Assembly: GCF_004115925.1 (NCBI RefSeq)
Contig: NZ_SDDX01000003.1
Span: 1-54,748 of the forward strand
Source of the DNA: Lelliottia nimipressuralis
GTDB taxonomy: Bacteria; Pseudomonadota; Gammaproteobacteria; Enterobacterales; Enterobacteriaceae
Direction of reading: 5' to 3'
Length of the DNA: 54,748 nucleotides
Below the pieces are notes generated by a model. It saw only the letters and a list, made by a program, of their open reading frames with translations, had not been told where the DNA came from and made no database searches. Positions 35,876 through 44,552 of this stretch are shown piece by piece. Position numbers and translations under genes: made by a program. Each line of letters starts with the position of its first letter. The stretch's first letter is position 1.

Positions 35876-36787
35876 ATGGCTACCATTGTTGACCTGAGCC
35901 AGCTCGCCGCGCCCGATGTCGTGGAGGAGCTGGATTTTGAAACCATCCTGAGCGAACGAAAAGCGACGCTCGTCTCGCTTTATCCCGAAGACCTGCAGGA
36001 GGCGGTCGCGCGCACGCTGACGCTTGAATCTGAGCCGATGGTGAAGCTGCTGCAGGAGAACGCCTACCGTGAAGTCATCTGGCGTCAGCGCGTCAATGAG
36101 GCCGCGCGTGCGGTCATGCTGGCCTATGCCGCCGGTGCTTATCTCGACCAGCTCGGGGCGAATTCCAGCGTTGAGCGCCTCGTCATCACGCCTGCAGACG
36201 AGACCACGCTGCCGCCGACGCCTGCCGTGATGGAGTCGGACACCGACTATCGCCTGCGCATTCAGCAAGCCCCCGAGGGTCTGAGCACCGCAGGCTCAAC
36301 CGGCGCTTATCAGTTTCATGGCCGCAGCGCCGACGGACGGGTCGCGGATATTTCCGTCATCAGCCCTGAACCGGCCTGCGTGACCATTTCGGTATTGTCC
36401 CGGGAGAATAACGGCGCGGCGTCCGACGAGCTGCTCGCCGTGGTGCGTGCTGCGCTGAACGATGAGGACGTGCGGCCGGTCGCTGACCGCGTGACCGTCC
36501 AGTCGGCGACCATTGTCGACTACACCATCGACGCGGCGCTTTACCTGTACCCCGGCCCCGAAAGCGAGCCGGTGATCAGTGCGGCAAAAGCGAAGCTGCA
36601 GACCTATATCAGCGCGCAGCACCGGCTCGGGCGGGATATCCGCAAATCCGCCATCTATGCCGCGCTCCACGTCGAGGGCGTGCAGCGCGTCGAGCTGGCC
36701 GCGCCGGTGGCCGACATCGTGCTCAATGAGACGCAGGCATCGCACTGCACCGCGTACAGCGTGACGGTCGGGGGCAACGATGAGTGA
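35876..36787 (+). CDS. J: Baseplate assembly protein J (gp6-like)
   Basis: 303 residues, equivalent to P2 gpJ (302). Baseplate J family wedge protein with LTLESEPMVKLLQENAYREV and STAGSTGAYQFHGRSADGRV. Its last codons overlap the start of I by eight bases, in the usual P2 arrangement. Confidence 0.95.
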   Translation: MATIVDLSQLAAPDVVEELDFETILSERKATLVSLYPEDLQEAVARTLTLESEPMVKLLQENAYREVIWRQRVNEAARAVMLAYAAGAYLDQLGANSSVERLVITPADETTLPPTPAVMESDTDYRLRIQQAPEGLSTAGSTGAYQFHGRSADGRVADISVISPEPACVTISVLSRENNGAASDELLAVVRAALNDEDVRPVADRVTVQSATIVDYTIDAALYLYPGPESEPVISAAKAKLQTYISAQHRLGRDIRKSAIYAALHVEGVQRVELAAPVADIVLNETQASHCTAYSVTVGGNDE

Positions 36788-37310
36788 GACCCGTCTGCTG
36801 CCGGTCGGCTCCTCGCCGCTTGAGGTGGCGGCGGCGCGCGCCTGCGCGGATATCGAAAAGATCCCCGTCCCGCTGCGCCGCTTGTGGAACGCCGACACCT
36901 GCCCGGCCAATTTGCTGCCGTGGCTGGCCTGGGCGTTTTCGGTCGACCGCTGGGATGAGCGCTGGCCGGAAGAGACCAAACGCGAGGTGATCCGCGCGGC
37001 GTGGTTTATCCATGCGCACAAAGGGACGATTGGCGCGGTGCGCCGGGTGGTCGAGCCGCTCGGGTATCTGATTAACGTCACGGAGTGGTGGGAAACCAAC
37101 GACTCGCCCGGCACATTCCGCCTCGATATCGGCGTGTTAGAGACCGGCATCACCGAGGAAATGTATTACGAGATGGAGCGGCTGATTGCCGACGCGAAGC
37201 CCGCCAGCCGCCATCTTATCGGTCTGAATATTATTCAGGACATTCCGGGGCATCTTTACACCGGAGCCCTGACCTGGGACGGCGACATCATCACGGTTTA
37301 CCCCGGATAA
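36780..37310 (+). CDS. I: Baseplate/tail protein I
   Basis: 176 residues, same as P2 gpI. Recognised by LLPWLAWAFSVDRWDERWPE and the phage tail protein I pattern IRAAWFIHAHKGTIGAVRRV. Links the baseplate wedge to the tail fibre H. Confidence 0.95.
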   Translation: MSETRLLPVGSSPLEVAAARACADIEKIPVPLRRLWNADTCPANLLPWLAWAFSVDRWDERWPEETKREVIRAAWFIHAHKGTIGAVRRVVEPLGYLINVTEWWETNDSPGTFRLDIGVLETGITEEMYYEMERLIADAKPASRHLIGLNIIQDIPGHLYTGALTWDGDIITVYPG

Positions 37311-37321
37311 GCGAGAACAGC

Positions 37322-38890
37322 ATGGCAGTAAAATATAAAACCGTTATCACCAGAGCCGGTGCGGAAAAACTGGCGGCGGCGACGCTCCCGAACGGGAAGA
37401 AAGTCAATTTTGTGGCGATGGCCGTCGGCGACGGCGGCGGCAAACTGCCCGAGCCGGATGCCAGCCAGACAAAACTGGTCAGGGAGGTCTGGCGTCGTGC
37501 GCTGAATAAAATCAGCCAGGACAAGCGAAATAAAAACTACGTTGTGGCGGAGCTGGTTATTCCCCCGGAGACCGGCGGCTTCTGGCTGCGTGAAATGGGG
37601 CTTTACGATGACACCGGCACGCTGATTGCAGTCGGCAATATGGCGGAGAGCTACAAGCCCGAGCTGGCGGAAGGGTCAGGGCGCGCGCAGACGCTGCGCA
37701 TGGTGATCATGGTGAGCGATATCGACACGGTCGAACTGTCCATTGATACCACGCTGGTGATGGCAACGCAGGATTATATCGACGACAGGCTCGCGGAGCA
37801 TGAGCTGTCCCGCCGTCATCCTGACGCCACGCTGAAAGAAAAAGGGTTTACGCAGTTAAGCAGTGCGACCGACAGCCCGTCTGAGACGCTCGCCGCGACG
37901 CCGAACGCGGTCAAAGCGGCCTACGACCTCGCAAAGGGGAAATATACGGCTCAGGACGCCACCACGGCGCAGAAGGGCATTGTCCAGCTCAGTAGCGCGA
38001 CCGACAGCACGTCTGAGACGCTCGCCGCCACGCCGAACGCGGTCAAAGCGGCCTACGACCTCGCAAAGGGGAAATATACGGCTCAGGACGCCACCACGGC
38101 ACAGAAGGGCATTATCCAGCTCAGTAGCGCCACCGACAGTGAGTCTGAAACACTGGCCGCGACGCCGAAAGCGGTTAAGGCGGCAAATGACAACGCCAAC
38201 GGGCGCGTCCCTTCTGGCCGCAAGGTGAACGGCCGCGAGCTGACGGATGATATCAGCGTCACCGCGCAGGATATTTTCAACACTCAGGCGGTGGGGATCG
38301 GCAATGCGCTCGACCTGAACAGCTATACCACGCCGGGGCTGTACTTCCAGCCCGCCAATAATCAGGCGTCAACGGGCAAGAATTACCCGGAGGCGGTCGC
38401 CGGTTCGCTGGAGGTTTACAGGCACGCAGGCATTACGCAGATTTACCGGGTGTACAGCAATTCCCGCGCCTACATTCGAACGCTGTATGCCGGCACATGG
38501 TCAGCCTGGACAAAGCAGTATGATGCTGCGAATAAGCCCACCCCTGCGGACATCGGGGCCTATACCAAAGCGGAATCCGATGCGCGCTTTCAGGGGAAAA
38601 GCCAGATAAGCATCGCCGCTAACGGCTGGAGAAAGACCGCAGACGGTCTGCTCATTCAGTGGGGAACCACACCGGCACTGACGGCGGGTCAGATCTATAC
38701 CGTCCCGCTGCCCGCCGCCGTGCCGAATGCCATTTTATCCGCCGTTGCCGCGGTGAAATATCAGGGGATTGCCAGCGAGGGCAACATGGGGACCTACGTT
38801 AACTTTTCAGGAAAGAGCCTGATACTCAGCGCGGACTATACCAAAACGAGCATTAAGGCCCCCCGAACCTGGATGATTGTGTGCCATTAG
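37322..38890 (+). CDS. H: Tail fibre protein H with internal 44-residue repeats
   Basis: 522 residues from ATG 37322 (MAVKYKTVITRAGAEKLAAA), shorter than P2 H (669). The first ~170 residues, which bind the baseplate, follow P2. Then come two nearly identical 44-residue units and a partial third (LSSATDSxSETLAATPNAVK), typical phage tail-fibre repeats. The C-terminal ~230 residues are unlike P2 H and include PEAVAGSLEVYRHAGITQIY and a terminal domain with WGTTPALTAGQIYTVPLP, seen in fibre tips of other enteric phages. It decides host range and probably came from a different phage. Confidence 0.93.
   Translation: MAVKYKTVITRAGAEKLAAATLPNGKKVNFVAMAVGDGGGKLPEPDASQTKLVREVWRRALNKISQDKRNKNYVVAELVIPPETGGFWLREMGLYDDTGTLIAVGNMAESYKPELAEGSGRAQTLRMVIMVSDIDTVELSIDTTLVMATQDYIDDRLAEHELSRRHPDATLKEKGFTQLSSATDSPSETLAATPNAVKAAYDLAKGKYTAQDATTAQKGIVQLSSATDSTSETLAATPNAVKAAYDLAKGKYTAQDATTAQKGIIQLSSATDSESETLAATPKAVKAANDNANGRVPSGRKVNGRELTDDISVTAQDIFNTQAVGIGNALDLNSYTTPGLYFQPANNQASTGKNYPEAVAGSLEVYRHAGITQIYRVYSNSRAYIRTLYAGTWSAWTKQYDAANKPTPADIGAYTKAESDARFQGKSQISIAANGWRKTADGLLIQWGTTPALTAGQIYTVPLPAAVPNAILSAVAAVKYQGIASEGNMGTYVNFSGKSLILSADYTKTSIKAPRTWMIVCH
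37856..38119 (+). repeat. Tandem 132-bp repeat in tail fibre gene H
   Basis: Units 37856-37987 and 37988-38119 are almost identical, including silent positions, and a degenerate third unit begins at 38120. Each encodes 44 residues. The near-identity of the DNA suggests recent duplication or gene conversion. Confidence 0.95.
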
Positions 38891-38902
38891 GAGGCCATAA
38901 AG

Positions 38903-39313
38903 ATGTATTTTTTCAGTCCATCAGCTAACGCGTTTTATCCCGCCAGAATGAAGGAGGACTATATTCTGGCCGGGTCTTTTCCTGATGATGTCGTGGCGGT
39001 TGAGGAGGCGCTCTGGTTTGAGTTTGCGGGTGACATTCCCCCGGCGGGTAAAGTGCGCATTGCCGGAGCGGACGGCTTGCCCGCGTGGGGCGATGCCCCT
39101 GAGCCGGACATTGACCCCGTGGCGGGTTTCGACGAACAAAAGCAAATCCTGCTGGCTGACGCCGAAAACGTTATTGCGCCACTGGCGCGGGCGGTGAAAT
39201 ATGGCATTGCGACCGGGGAGGAAAAAGCCCGGCTTGAGGCGTGGGAGAAGTACAGCGTACTCCTGAACAGGGTCGGGCCTGAATATGCCGACTGGCCTGA
39301 GCGGCCTGAATAA
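38903..39313 (+). CDS. G: Tail fibre assembly chaperone (Tfa/gp38-like, P2 G position)
   Basis: 136 residues. Starts MYFFSPSANAFYPARMKEDY and ends with LEAWEKYSVLLNRVGPEYAD, the pattern of lambda Tfa-type fibre chaperones. P2 G is 175 residues. Such chaperones match the distal fibre tip, so the H-tip/G pair was probably exchanged together. Followed by a strong terminator. Confidence 0.9.
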   Translation: MYFFSPSANAFYPARMKEDYILAGSFPDDVVAVEEALWFEFAGDIPPAGKVRIAGADGLPAWGDAPEPDIDPVAGFDEQKQILLADAENVIAPLARAVKYGIATGEEKARLEAWEKYSVLLNRVGPEYADWPERPE

Positions 39314-39316
39314 CCG

Positions 39317-39341
39317 AAGCCCTCCACCCGGAGGGCTTTTT
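39317..39341 (+). terminator. Terminator of the V-G operon
   Basis: AAGCCCTCC / GGAGGGCTT with a four-base loop and a T run, four bases after the G stop. Confidence 0.92.
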
Positions 39342-39344
39342 GTT

Positions 39345-39399
39345 TGTTGTGTCGCCGGTGGCCGAAGCGCTATCCGGTGCGCTTAAGGAGGACACAACA
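39345..39399. repeat. Inverted repeat between G and FI
   Basis: TGTTGTGTC (39345-39353) and GACACAACA (39391-39399), perfect 9-bp arms 37 bases apart, in the place where P2 carries fun(Z). It overlaps the expected FI promoter region and may be regulatory or a cargo-insertion scar. Confidence 0.7.
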
Positions 39400-39436
39400 G
39401 AAAATAGTGGCTCCACTTCACCACGGAGTTTAACGG

Positions 39437-40630
39437 ATGAGCGACTATCATCACGGCGTGCAGGTCATCGAGATTAACGACGGCGTGCGCACCATTTCCA
39501 CCGTCTCGACGGCCATCATCGGCATGGTCTGCACGGCCAGCGATGCCGACGAGAAAACCTTTCCCCTGAATGAGCCGGTGCTGATTACCAGCGTACAAAA
39601 CGCCATCGGCAAGGCGGGCAAACAGGGCACGCTGTCGGCGTCCCTGCAGGCCATTGCTGACCAGTGCAAACCGGTCATTGTGGTGGTGCGCGTGGCCGAA
39701 GGTGACGACGACCCCGACGATGCGGATGCGGCGCACAGGCACACCCTCTCGAACATCATCGGCACGACCGACGAAAACGGCAAATATACCGGGCTGAAAG
39801 CGCTGCTGACGGCGCAGACCGTCACCGGCGTTAAACCGCGCATTCTCGGCGTGCCGGGGCTGGACTCGCAGGAAGTGGCGACCGCGCTCGCGGCGACCTG
39901 TCAGAGCCTGCGCGCCTTTGGCTATATCAGCGCGTGGAACTGCAAAACCCTTTCCGAGGCTATCAACTACCGCAAGAATTTCAGCCAGCGCGAGCTGATG
40001 GTGATCTTCCCGGATTTTCTGGCGTGGGACACCACGGCGAATGAAACCACAACCGCGTGGGCAACGGCGCGCGCGCTGGGTCTGCGTGCCAAAATCGACC
40101 AGACGGTCGGCTGGCATAAAACCCTGTCTAACGTTGGCGTGAACGGCGTCACCGGCGTCAGCACCCCGGTCTCATGGGATTTGCAGGAGCCCGCGACCGA
40201 CGCGAACCTGCTGAATCAGGCCGGTGTCACCACGCTTATTCGCAACGACGGCTTTAAGTTCTGGGGCAACCGCTGCTGCTCGGATGATCCGCTTTTCCTG
40301 TTTGAGAACTACACCCGCACCGCGCAGGTGCTGGCCGACACGATGGCGGAGGCGCACGCGTGGGCGATGGATAAACCCATCACCCCGACGCTCATCCGCG
40401 ACATCGTCGCCGGTATCAATGCCAAATTCCGCGAGCTGAAAAACAACGGCTATATCGTCGATGGTTCGTGCTGGTACGACCCGGATGCAAACGACACCGC
40501 GACCCTCAGGGCGGGGAAAATGAATATTGACTACGACTACACGCCCGTCCCGCCGCTGGAAAATCTGACCCTGCGCCAGCGCATCACCGATACCTATCTG
40601 GCGAACCTGTCGTCCACGGTCAACCGCTAA
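39437..40630 (+). CDS. FI: Tail sheath protein FI
   Basis: 397 residues (P2 396). Contractile sheath subunit, recognised by YHHGVQVIEINDGVRTISTV and the C-terminal NLTLRQRITDTYLANLSSTV. First gene of the FI-FII-E-E'-T-U-D-ogr operon; GGAG-containing DNA precedes it. Confidence 0.96.
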   Translation: MSDYHHGVQVIEINDGVRTISTVSTAIIGMVCTASDADEKTFPLNEPVLITSVQNAIGKAGKQGTLSASLQAIADQCKPVIVVVRVAEGDDDPDDADAAHRHTLSNIIGTTDENGKYTGLKALLTAQTVTGVKPRILGVPGLDSQEVATALAATCQSLRAFGYISAWNCKTLSEAINYRKNFSQRELMVIFPDFLAWDTTANETTTAWATARALGLRAKIDQTVGWHKTLSNVGVNGVTGVSTPVSWDLQEPATDANLLNQAGVTTLIRNDGFKFWGNRCCSDDPLFLFENYTRTAQVLADTMAEAHAWAMDKPITPTLIRDIVAGINAKFRELKNNGYIVDGSCWYDPDANDTATLRAGKMNIDYDYTPVPPLENLTLRQRITDTYLANLSSTVNR

Positions 40631-40642
40631 GGAGCTGCAAGC

Positions 40643-41161
40643 ATGGTACTACCCCGCAAACTGAAATATCTGAACATGTTCAACGACGGCCTCAGCTACA
40701 TGGGCGTCGTGGAGTCCGTCACCCTGCCAAAGCTGACCCGCAAATTTGAGAAGTATCGCGGCGGCGGGATGCCGGGCTCGGTGTCGATTGACCTCGGCCT
40801 CGATGATGACGCGCTGTCGCTTGAGTGGACGCTCGGCGGTCTGCCTGACATCGGGCTGTGGGCTCAGTACGCCTCGCCGGGTGCTGACAGCGTGCCGCTG
40901 CGATTCACCGGCTCATACCAGCGCGACGACACCGGCGCGATTTCTGCCGTTGAGGTGGTAATGCGTGGCCGTCACAAAGAGTACGACGGCGGCGAGAATA
41001 AACAGGGCGAAAGCGGGACGACCAAAATGTCGACCGAGTGCGCCTATTACCAGCTCACGATTGACGGCAAAGAAGTCATCGAGATTGACGTCATTAACAT
41101 GGTGCTGAAAGTGGACGGCGTCGACCGTCTGGCGGAGCACCGCAAGGCGATTGGCATGTAA
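40643..41161 (+). CDS. FII: Tail tube protein FII
   Basis: 172 residues, same as P2. Starts MVLPRKLKYLNMFNDGLSYM and includes RKFEKYRGGGMPGSVSIDLG. Polymerises as the inner tail tube. Follows FI by 12 bases after an AAGGAG site. Confidence 0.96.
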   Translation: MVLPRKLKYLNMFNDGLSYMGVVESVTLPKLTRKFEKYRGGGMPGSVSIDLGLDDDALSLEWTLGGLPDIGLWAQYASPGADSVPLRFTGSYQRDDTGAISAVEVVMRGRHKEYDGGENKQGESGTTKMSTECAYYQLTIDGKEVIEIDVINMVLKVDGVDRLAEHRKAIGM

Positions 41162-41216
41162 AACCTGACCCGGTCAGCGGGGCTGGCCGGTCATTTCACT
41201 TTGTTGAGAGAGAAAT

Positions 41217-41510
41217 ATGAAAAATACCAACGAAACCGAAAACCCGAACATCGTTACCCTCGATACCCCGCTGATGCGCGGCGAGCAGAAAATCGGGCAA
41301 ATCACCCTGACCAAACCGAACGCGGGAACCCTGCGCGGCGTGTCGCTGGCGGCGCTGGCGCAGTCTGACGTCGATGCGCTGATTAAGGTGCTGCCGCGCA
41401 TGACGTACCCGGCACTCACCGAGCATGAAATCACCCGTCTTGATGCATCCGATCTGCTGTCGTTCGCCGGTAAGGTGGTCGGTTTTTTGTCGCCTGCTTC
41501 GGAACGTTAA
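41217..41510 (+). CDS. E: Tail protein E
   Basis: 97 residues (P2 91). Tail assembly chaperone that binds the tape measure during tail polymerisation. GAGAG precedes the ATG. Its 3' end carries the frameshift site that yields the longer E+E' form; the zero-frame protein stops at 41510. Confidence 0.93.
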   Translation: MKNTNETENPNIVTLDTPLMRGEQKIGQITLTKPNAGTLRGVSLAALAQSDVDALIKVLPRMTYPALTEHEITRLDASDLLSFAGKVVGFLSPASER

Positions 41511-41665
41511 ATTTCCCAAAAGACCTGTCGGTCGATGACCTGATGGCGGATATCGCCGTGATATTTCACTGGCCGCCGTCATCGCTTTATTCCCTGAGCG
41601 TGACTGAGCTCTTCACGTGGCGCGAGAAGGCGCTGCAACGTAGCGGAAACCATCATGAGCAATAA
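41217..41665 (+). CDS. E': Tail chaperone E+E' made by -1 frameshift
   Basis: A slippery T TTT TTG occurs at 41483-41489 in the correct phase (GGT TTT TTG in E). After a -1 slip the frame continues from 41489 as VACFGTLNFPKDLSVDDLMA, then DIAVIFHWPP and WREKALQRSGN, matching P2 E', and stops at 41665, giving about 149 residues (P2 142). The E' frame overlaps the start of T by 11 bases. This conserved device sets the ratio of the two chaperones. Confidence 0.93.
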
Positions 41666-44075
41666 CGTCAGACTTGAGGTGCTGCTGAACGCGGTCGACC
41701 GGGCAAGCCGACCGCTTAAGGCTATCCAGAACGCCAGCAAATCCCTTTCCGGTGATATCCGTAATTCACAGAAAAGCCTGCGCGATCTTAACGCGCAGGC
41801 ATCCCGTATTGACGGATTCAGGAAAGCGAGCGCACAGCTTGCCGTCACCGGCCAGTCACTCAGCAAGGCGAAACAGGAAGCGGCCGCGCTGGCCGTCCAG
41901 TTTAAAAACACCCAGACCCCGACGCTCGCACAAGCGCGCGCACTGGAAGCGGCAAAGAAATCCGCCGCCGACCTGCAGCTCAAATATAACGGCCTGCGCC
42001 AGTCCGTGCAGCGCCAGCGCACCGAGCTCACGCAGGCGGGGATTAATACCCGCAAGCTGTCGACCGATGAGCAGGGGCTTAAGTCGCGCATCAGCGAGAC
42101 AACCGCACAGCTTAACCGTCAGCGTGACGCGCTGGCGCGGGTCAGTCAGCAACAGGCCAGACTGAGCGCGGTAAAAAAACGCTACGAATCCGGGCAACAG
42201 CTCGCCGCCGGGGCGCGCAATGCCGGGATGGTTGGCGTGGGTGTGGCGTCCGCCGGGCTTTACGGGGCGTCACGGTTTATCGCGCCCGGTATCGGCTTTG
42301 ATAAGCAGATGTCAGGCACGCAGGCGATCCTCGGTCTTGATAAGGGCGATGACAAACTCGCGGCCATCCGCAAACAGGCGCGTGATATCGGTGCGACTAC
42401 CGCGTTTTCACCGGGTGACGTGGCGCGCACGCAGACCACGCTCGCGCGCTCAGGTTATAACGCTGACGACGTGCTGGCTGCGACCGGCTCGACCGTCAAC
42501 CTGAGCCTTGCGGCGGATGTCGATATCGCCGAAGCCGCCGACATCATTACCAACATGCAATCAGCGTTTAACCTGTCGACGACCGAGATTGAGCGTGTCG
42601 CGGATGTGATGACCAAAGGCTTTACGTCATCCAATACCGGCCTCGTCGAGCTGGGCGAGGCGATGAAGTACGTCGCGCCGATTGCGGAAGCTGCAGGGGC
42701 GAGTATTGAAGACACGACATCGATGCTCGGCATTCTGGCGGATAACGGGATTAAAGGCTCGATGGCCGGGACCGGGGCAAGTGCCATTTTCAACCGCCTG
42801 CAGGCACCGATGGGTAAAGCGGTCGATGCTATCTCAGAGTTAGGTGTGAAAACCCGCGACGGCAAAGGGAACATGCTGCCGGTCGAGAAAATCCTCAAAG
42901 ATATTCATAAATCCTTTGTGAAAAACAAACTCGGCACGGCGGAGAAGGGCGAATACCTGAAAGTCATTTTCGGTGAGGAGGCGATGAAGGGGGCAATTAA
43001 ACTCGTCGCCGCTGCCGGTGATGGCTCGCTTGCCAGCAAGCGCCAGCAAATCGGGGATTCAAAGGGAACCACGGAACGGATCGCCAAAATCCAGACCGAC
43101 AACCTCGACGGCGATTTGAAAAACCTGCAGTCGGCTTATGAAGATTTGCAGATTGAGGTATTCGATAAAGAGAACTCCGCGCTGCGCCGCCTGACGGTTT
43201 CCGCGACCGATATGCTCGGCAAGGTTGCCGCCTGGGCGAAAGCGAATCCTGAGCTGACGCAGACTATTTTCAGCGTGACCGCCGGTGCGCTGGCGCTGGT
43301 CGGTGTGCTGGGCGGGATTGGCCTGATTGCATGGCCGGTCATCGCCGGGATTAACGGCATCATCGCCGCTGCAGGTCTGCTGAGTGTGATTTTCACCACG
43401 GCCGGGACGGCCATTGTCACGGCCATTGGAGCAATCAGTCTGCCGGTGTTGGCCGTGGTCGGGATTGTCGTAGGTGCTGCATTGCTCATCTATAAATTCT
43501 GGGAGCCGATAAGCGCCTTATTCCTGGAGGTGGTGGCGGGGATTAAAACGGCCTTTGCATCGCTGTCGCCGGTGTTTGACGCTATCGCGGAAAAGCTCGG
43601 TGCGGTCTGGAAATGGTTCACTGACCTGTTTGCGCCAGTGAAATCCCTGCAGGATATTTTCGAGCGCTGCAAAAATGTCGGGGTGGCCTTTGGTCAGGGG
43701 CTGGCCGATGCGCTGATGGCTCTGCTGAATATCTTCAACAGTCTGAGCGGCAAGGTCGGCTGGCTGCTGGAAAAGCTCGGGGTTATCAAAAAGGAATCCA
43801 GCGACCTCGACCAGACCGCCGCGAAAGCGGATAAGACCGCCACTGGTGGCGGGTATATTCCGGCGAGCGCGGGGTATGGGGGGTATCAGGCTTATCAGCC
43901 AGTGACGGCTCCCGCTGGCCGGTCCTACATCGACCAGAGCAAAAGCGAGTACAACATCACCCTGCAGGGTGGCGTCGGGTCGGGCAGTGACCTCGACCGC
44001 CAGCTCCGCGACGCCGTCGAAAAGGTCGACCGTGAGAAACGTGCGCGCCAGCGATCCAGTATGAGAAACGATTAA
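41655..44075 (+). CDS. T: Tail tape measure protein T
   Basis: 806 residues (P2 815), so tail length should be close to P2. Coiled-coil N-terminal 170 residues (RDSLARVSQQQARLSAVKKR-type helices), then a central TP901 tape-measure domain (residues about 225-420, MSGTQAILGLDKGDDKLAAI), hydrophobic segments around 535-620 (LALVGVLGGIGLIAWPVIAG) that probably enter the host membrane, and a Lys/Arg-rich end. Confidence 0.95.
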   Translation: MSNNVRLEVLLNAVDRASRPLKAIQNASKSLSGDIRNSQKSLRDLNAQASRIDGFRKASAQLAVTGQSLSKAKQEAAALAVQFKNTQTPTLAQARALEAAKKSAADLQLKYNGLRQSVQRQRTELTQAGINTRKLSTDEQGLKSRISETTAQLNRQRDALARVSQQQARLSAVKKRYESGQQLAAGARNAGMVGVGVASAGLYGASRFIAPGIGFDKQMSGTQAILGLDKGDDKLAAIRKQARDIGATTAFSPGDVARTQTTLARSGYNADDVLAATGSTVNLSLAADVDIAEAADIITNMQSAFNLSTTEIERVADVMTKGFTSSNTGLVELGEAMKYVAPIAEAAGASIEDTTSMLGILADNGIKGSMAGTGASAIFNRLQAPMGKAVDAISELGVKTRDGKGNMLPVEKILKDIHKSFVKNKLGTAEKGEYLKVIFGEEAMKGAIKLVAAAGDGSLASKRQQIGDSKGTTERIAKIQTDNLDGDLKNLQSAYEDLQIEVFDKENSALRRLTVSATDMLGKVAAWAKANPELTQTIFSVTAGALALVGVLGGIGLIAWPVIAGINGIIAAAGLLSVIFTTAGTAIVTAIGAISLPVLAVVGIVVGAALLIYKFWEPISALFLEVVAGIKTAFASLSPVFDAIAEKLGAVWKWFTDLFAPVKSLQDIFERCKNVGVAFGQGLADALMALLNIFNSLSGKVGWLLEKLGVIKKESSDLDQTAAKADKTATGGGYIPASAGYGGYQAYQPVTAPAGRSYIDQSKSEYNITLQGGVGSGSDLDRQLRDAVEKVDREKRARQRSSMRND

Positions 44076-44087
44076 GGGAGGGAAAGC

Positions 44088-44552
44088 ATGTTAATGGTGC
44101 TGGGCTTTTTTGTGTTTGAACGGCGCACTCTGCCGTATCAGTCGATGCAGTATTCGAAGGATTACCGCTGGGCGTCGAACGACCGCATCGGCAAGCCACC
44201 GGCGTATCAGTTTCTCGGGGAGGGGGAAACCTCGCGCACACTGTCGGGTACGCTTTACCCTGAAATCACCGGCGGTCGCCTGTCGCTGACGGCCATCGAG
44301 CTGATGGCGAATGAGGGGCGCGCGTGGCCGTTGATTGACGGCACTGGCATGATCCACGGCATGTATGTCATCGAGAAAGTGACCCATACCCACACCGAGC
44401 TTTTCAGCGATGGCCAGGCGCGCAAAATCGAGTTTAGCCTGTCGCTGAAACGCATCGATGATTCGCTCGCAGCCATTTATGGCGACCTGCAAACGCAGGC
44501 TGACAGTCTGGTCACGTCTGCCGGTAACTGGCTGGGAGGGCTGGCGGGATGA
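44088..44552 (+). CDS. U: Tail protein U
   Basis: 154 residues (P2 159). Tail-tip protein with MVLGFFVFERRTLPYQSMQY and GRAWPLIDGTGMIHGMYVIE; P2 GpU family. GGGAGG precedes the ATG. Overlaps D by four bases. Confidence 0.95.
   Translation: MLMVLGFFVFERRTLPYQSMQYSKDYRWASNDRIGKPPAYQFLGEGETSRTLSGTLYPEITGGRLSLTAIELMANEGRAWPLIDGTGMIHGMYVIEKVTHTHTELFSDGQARKIEFSLSLKRIDDSLAAIYGDLQTQADSLVTSAGNWLGGLAG

Noticed and set aside
37856..38190. CRISPR-like direct repeats in H
   Set aside because: The repeats are in-frame 132-bp coding units without spacers; they are tail-fibre sequence repeats.
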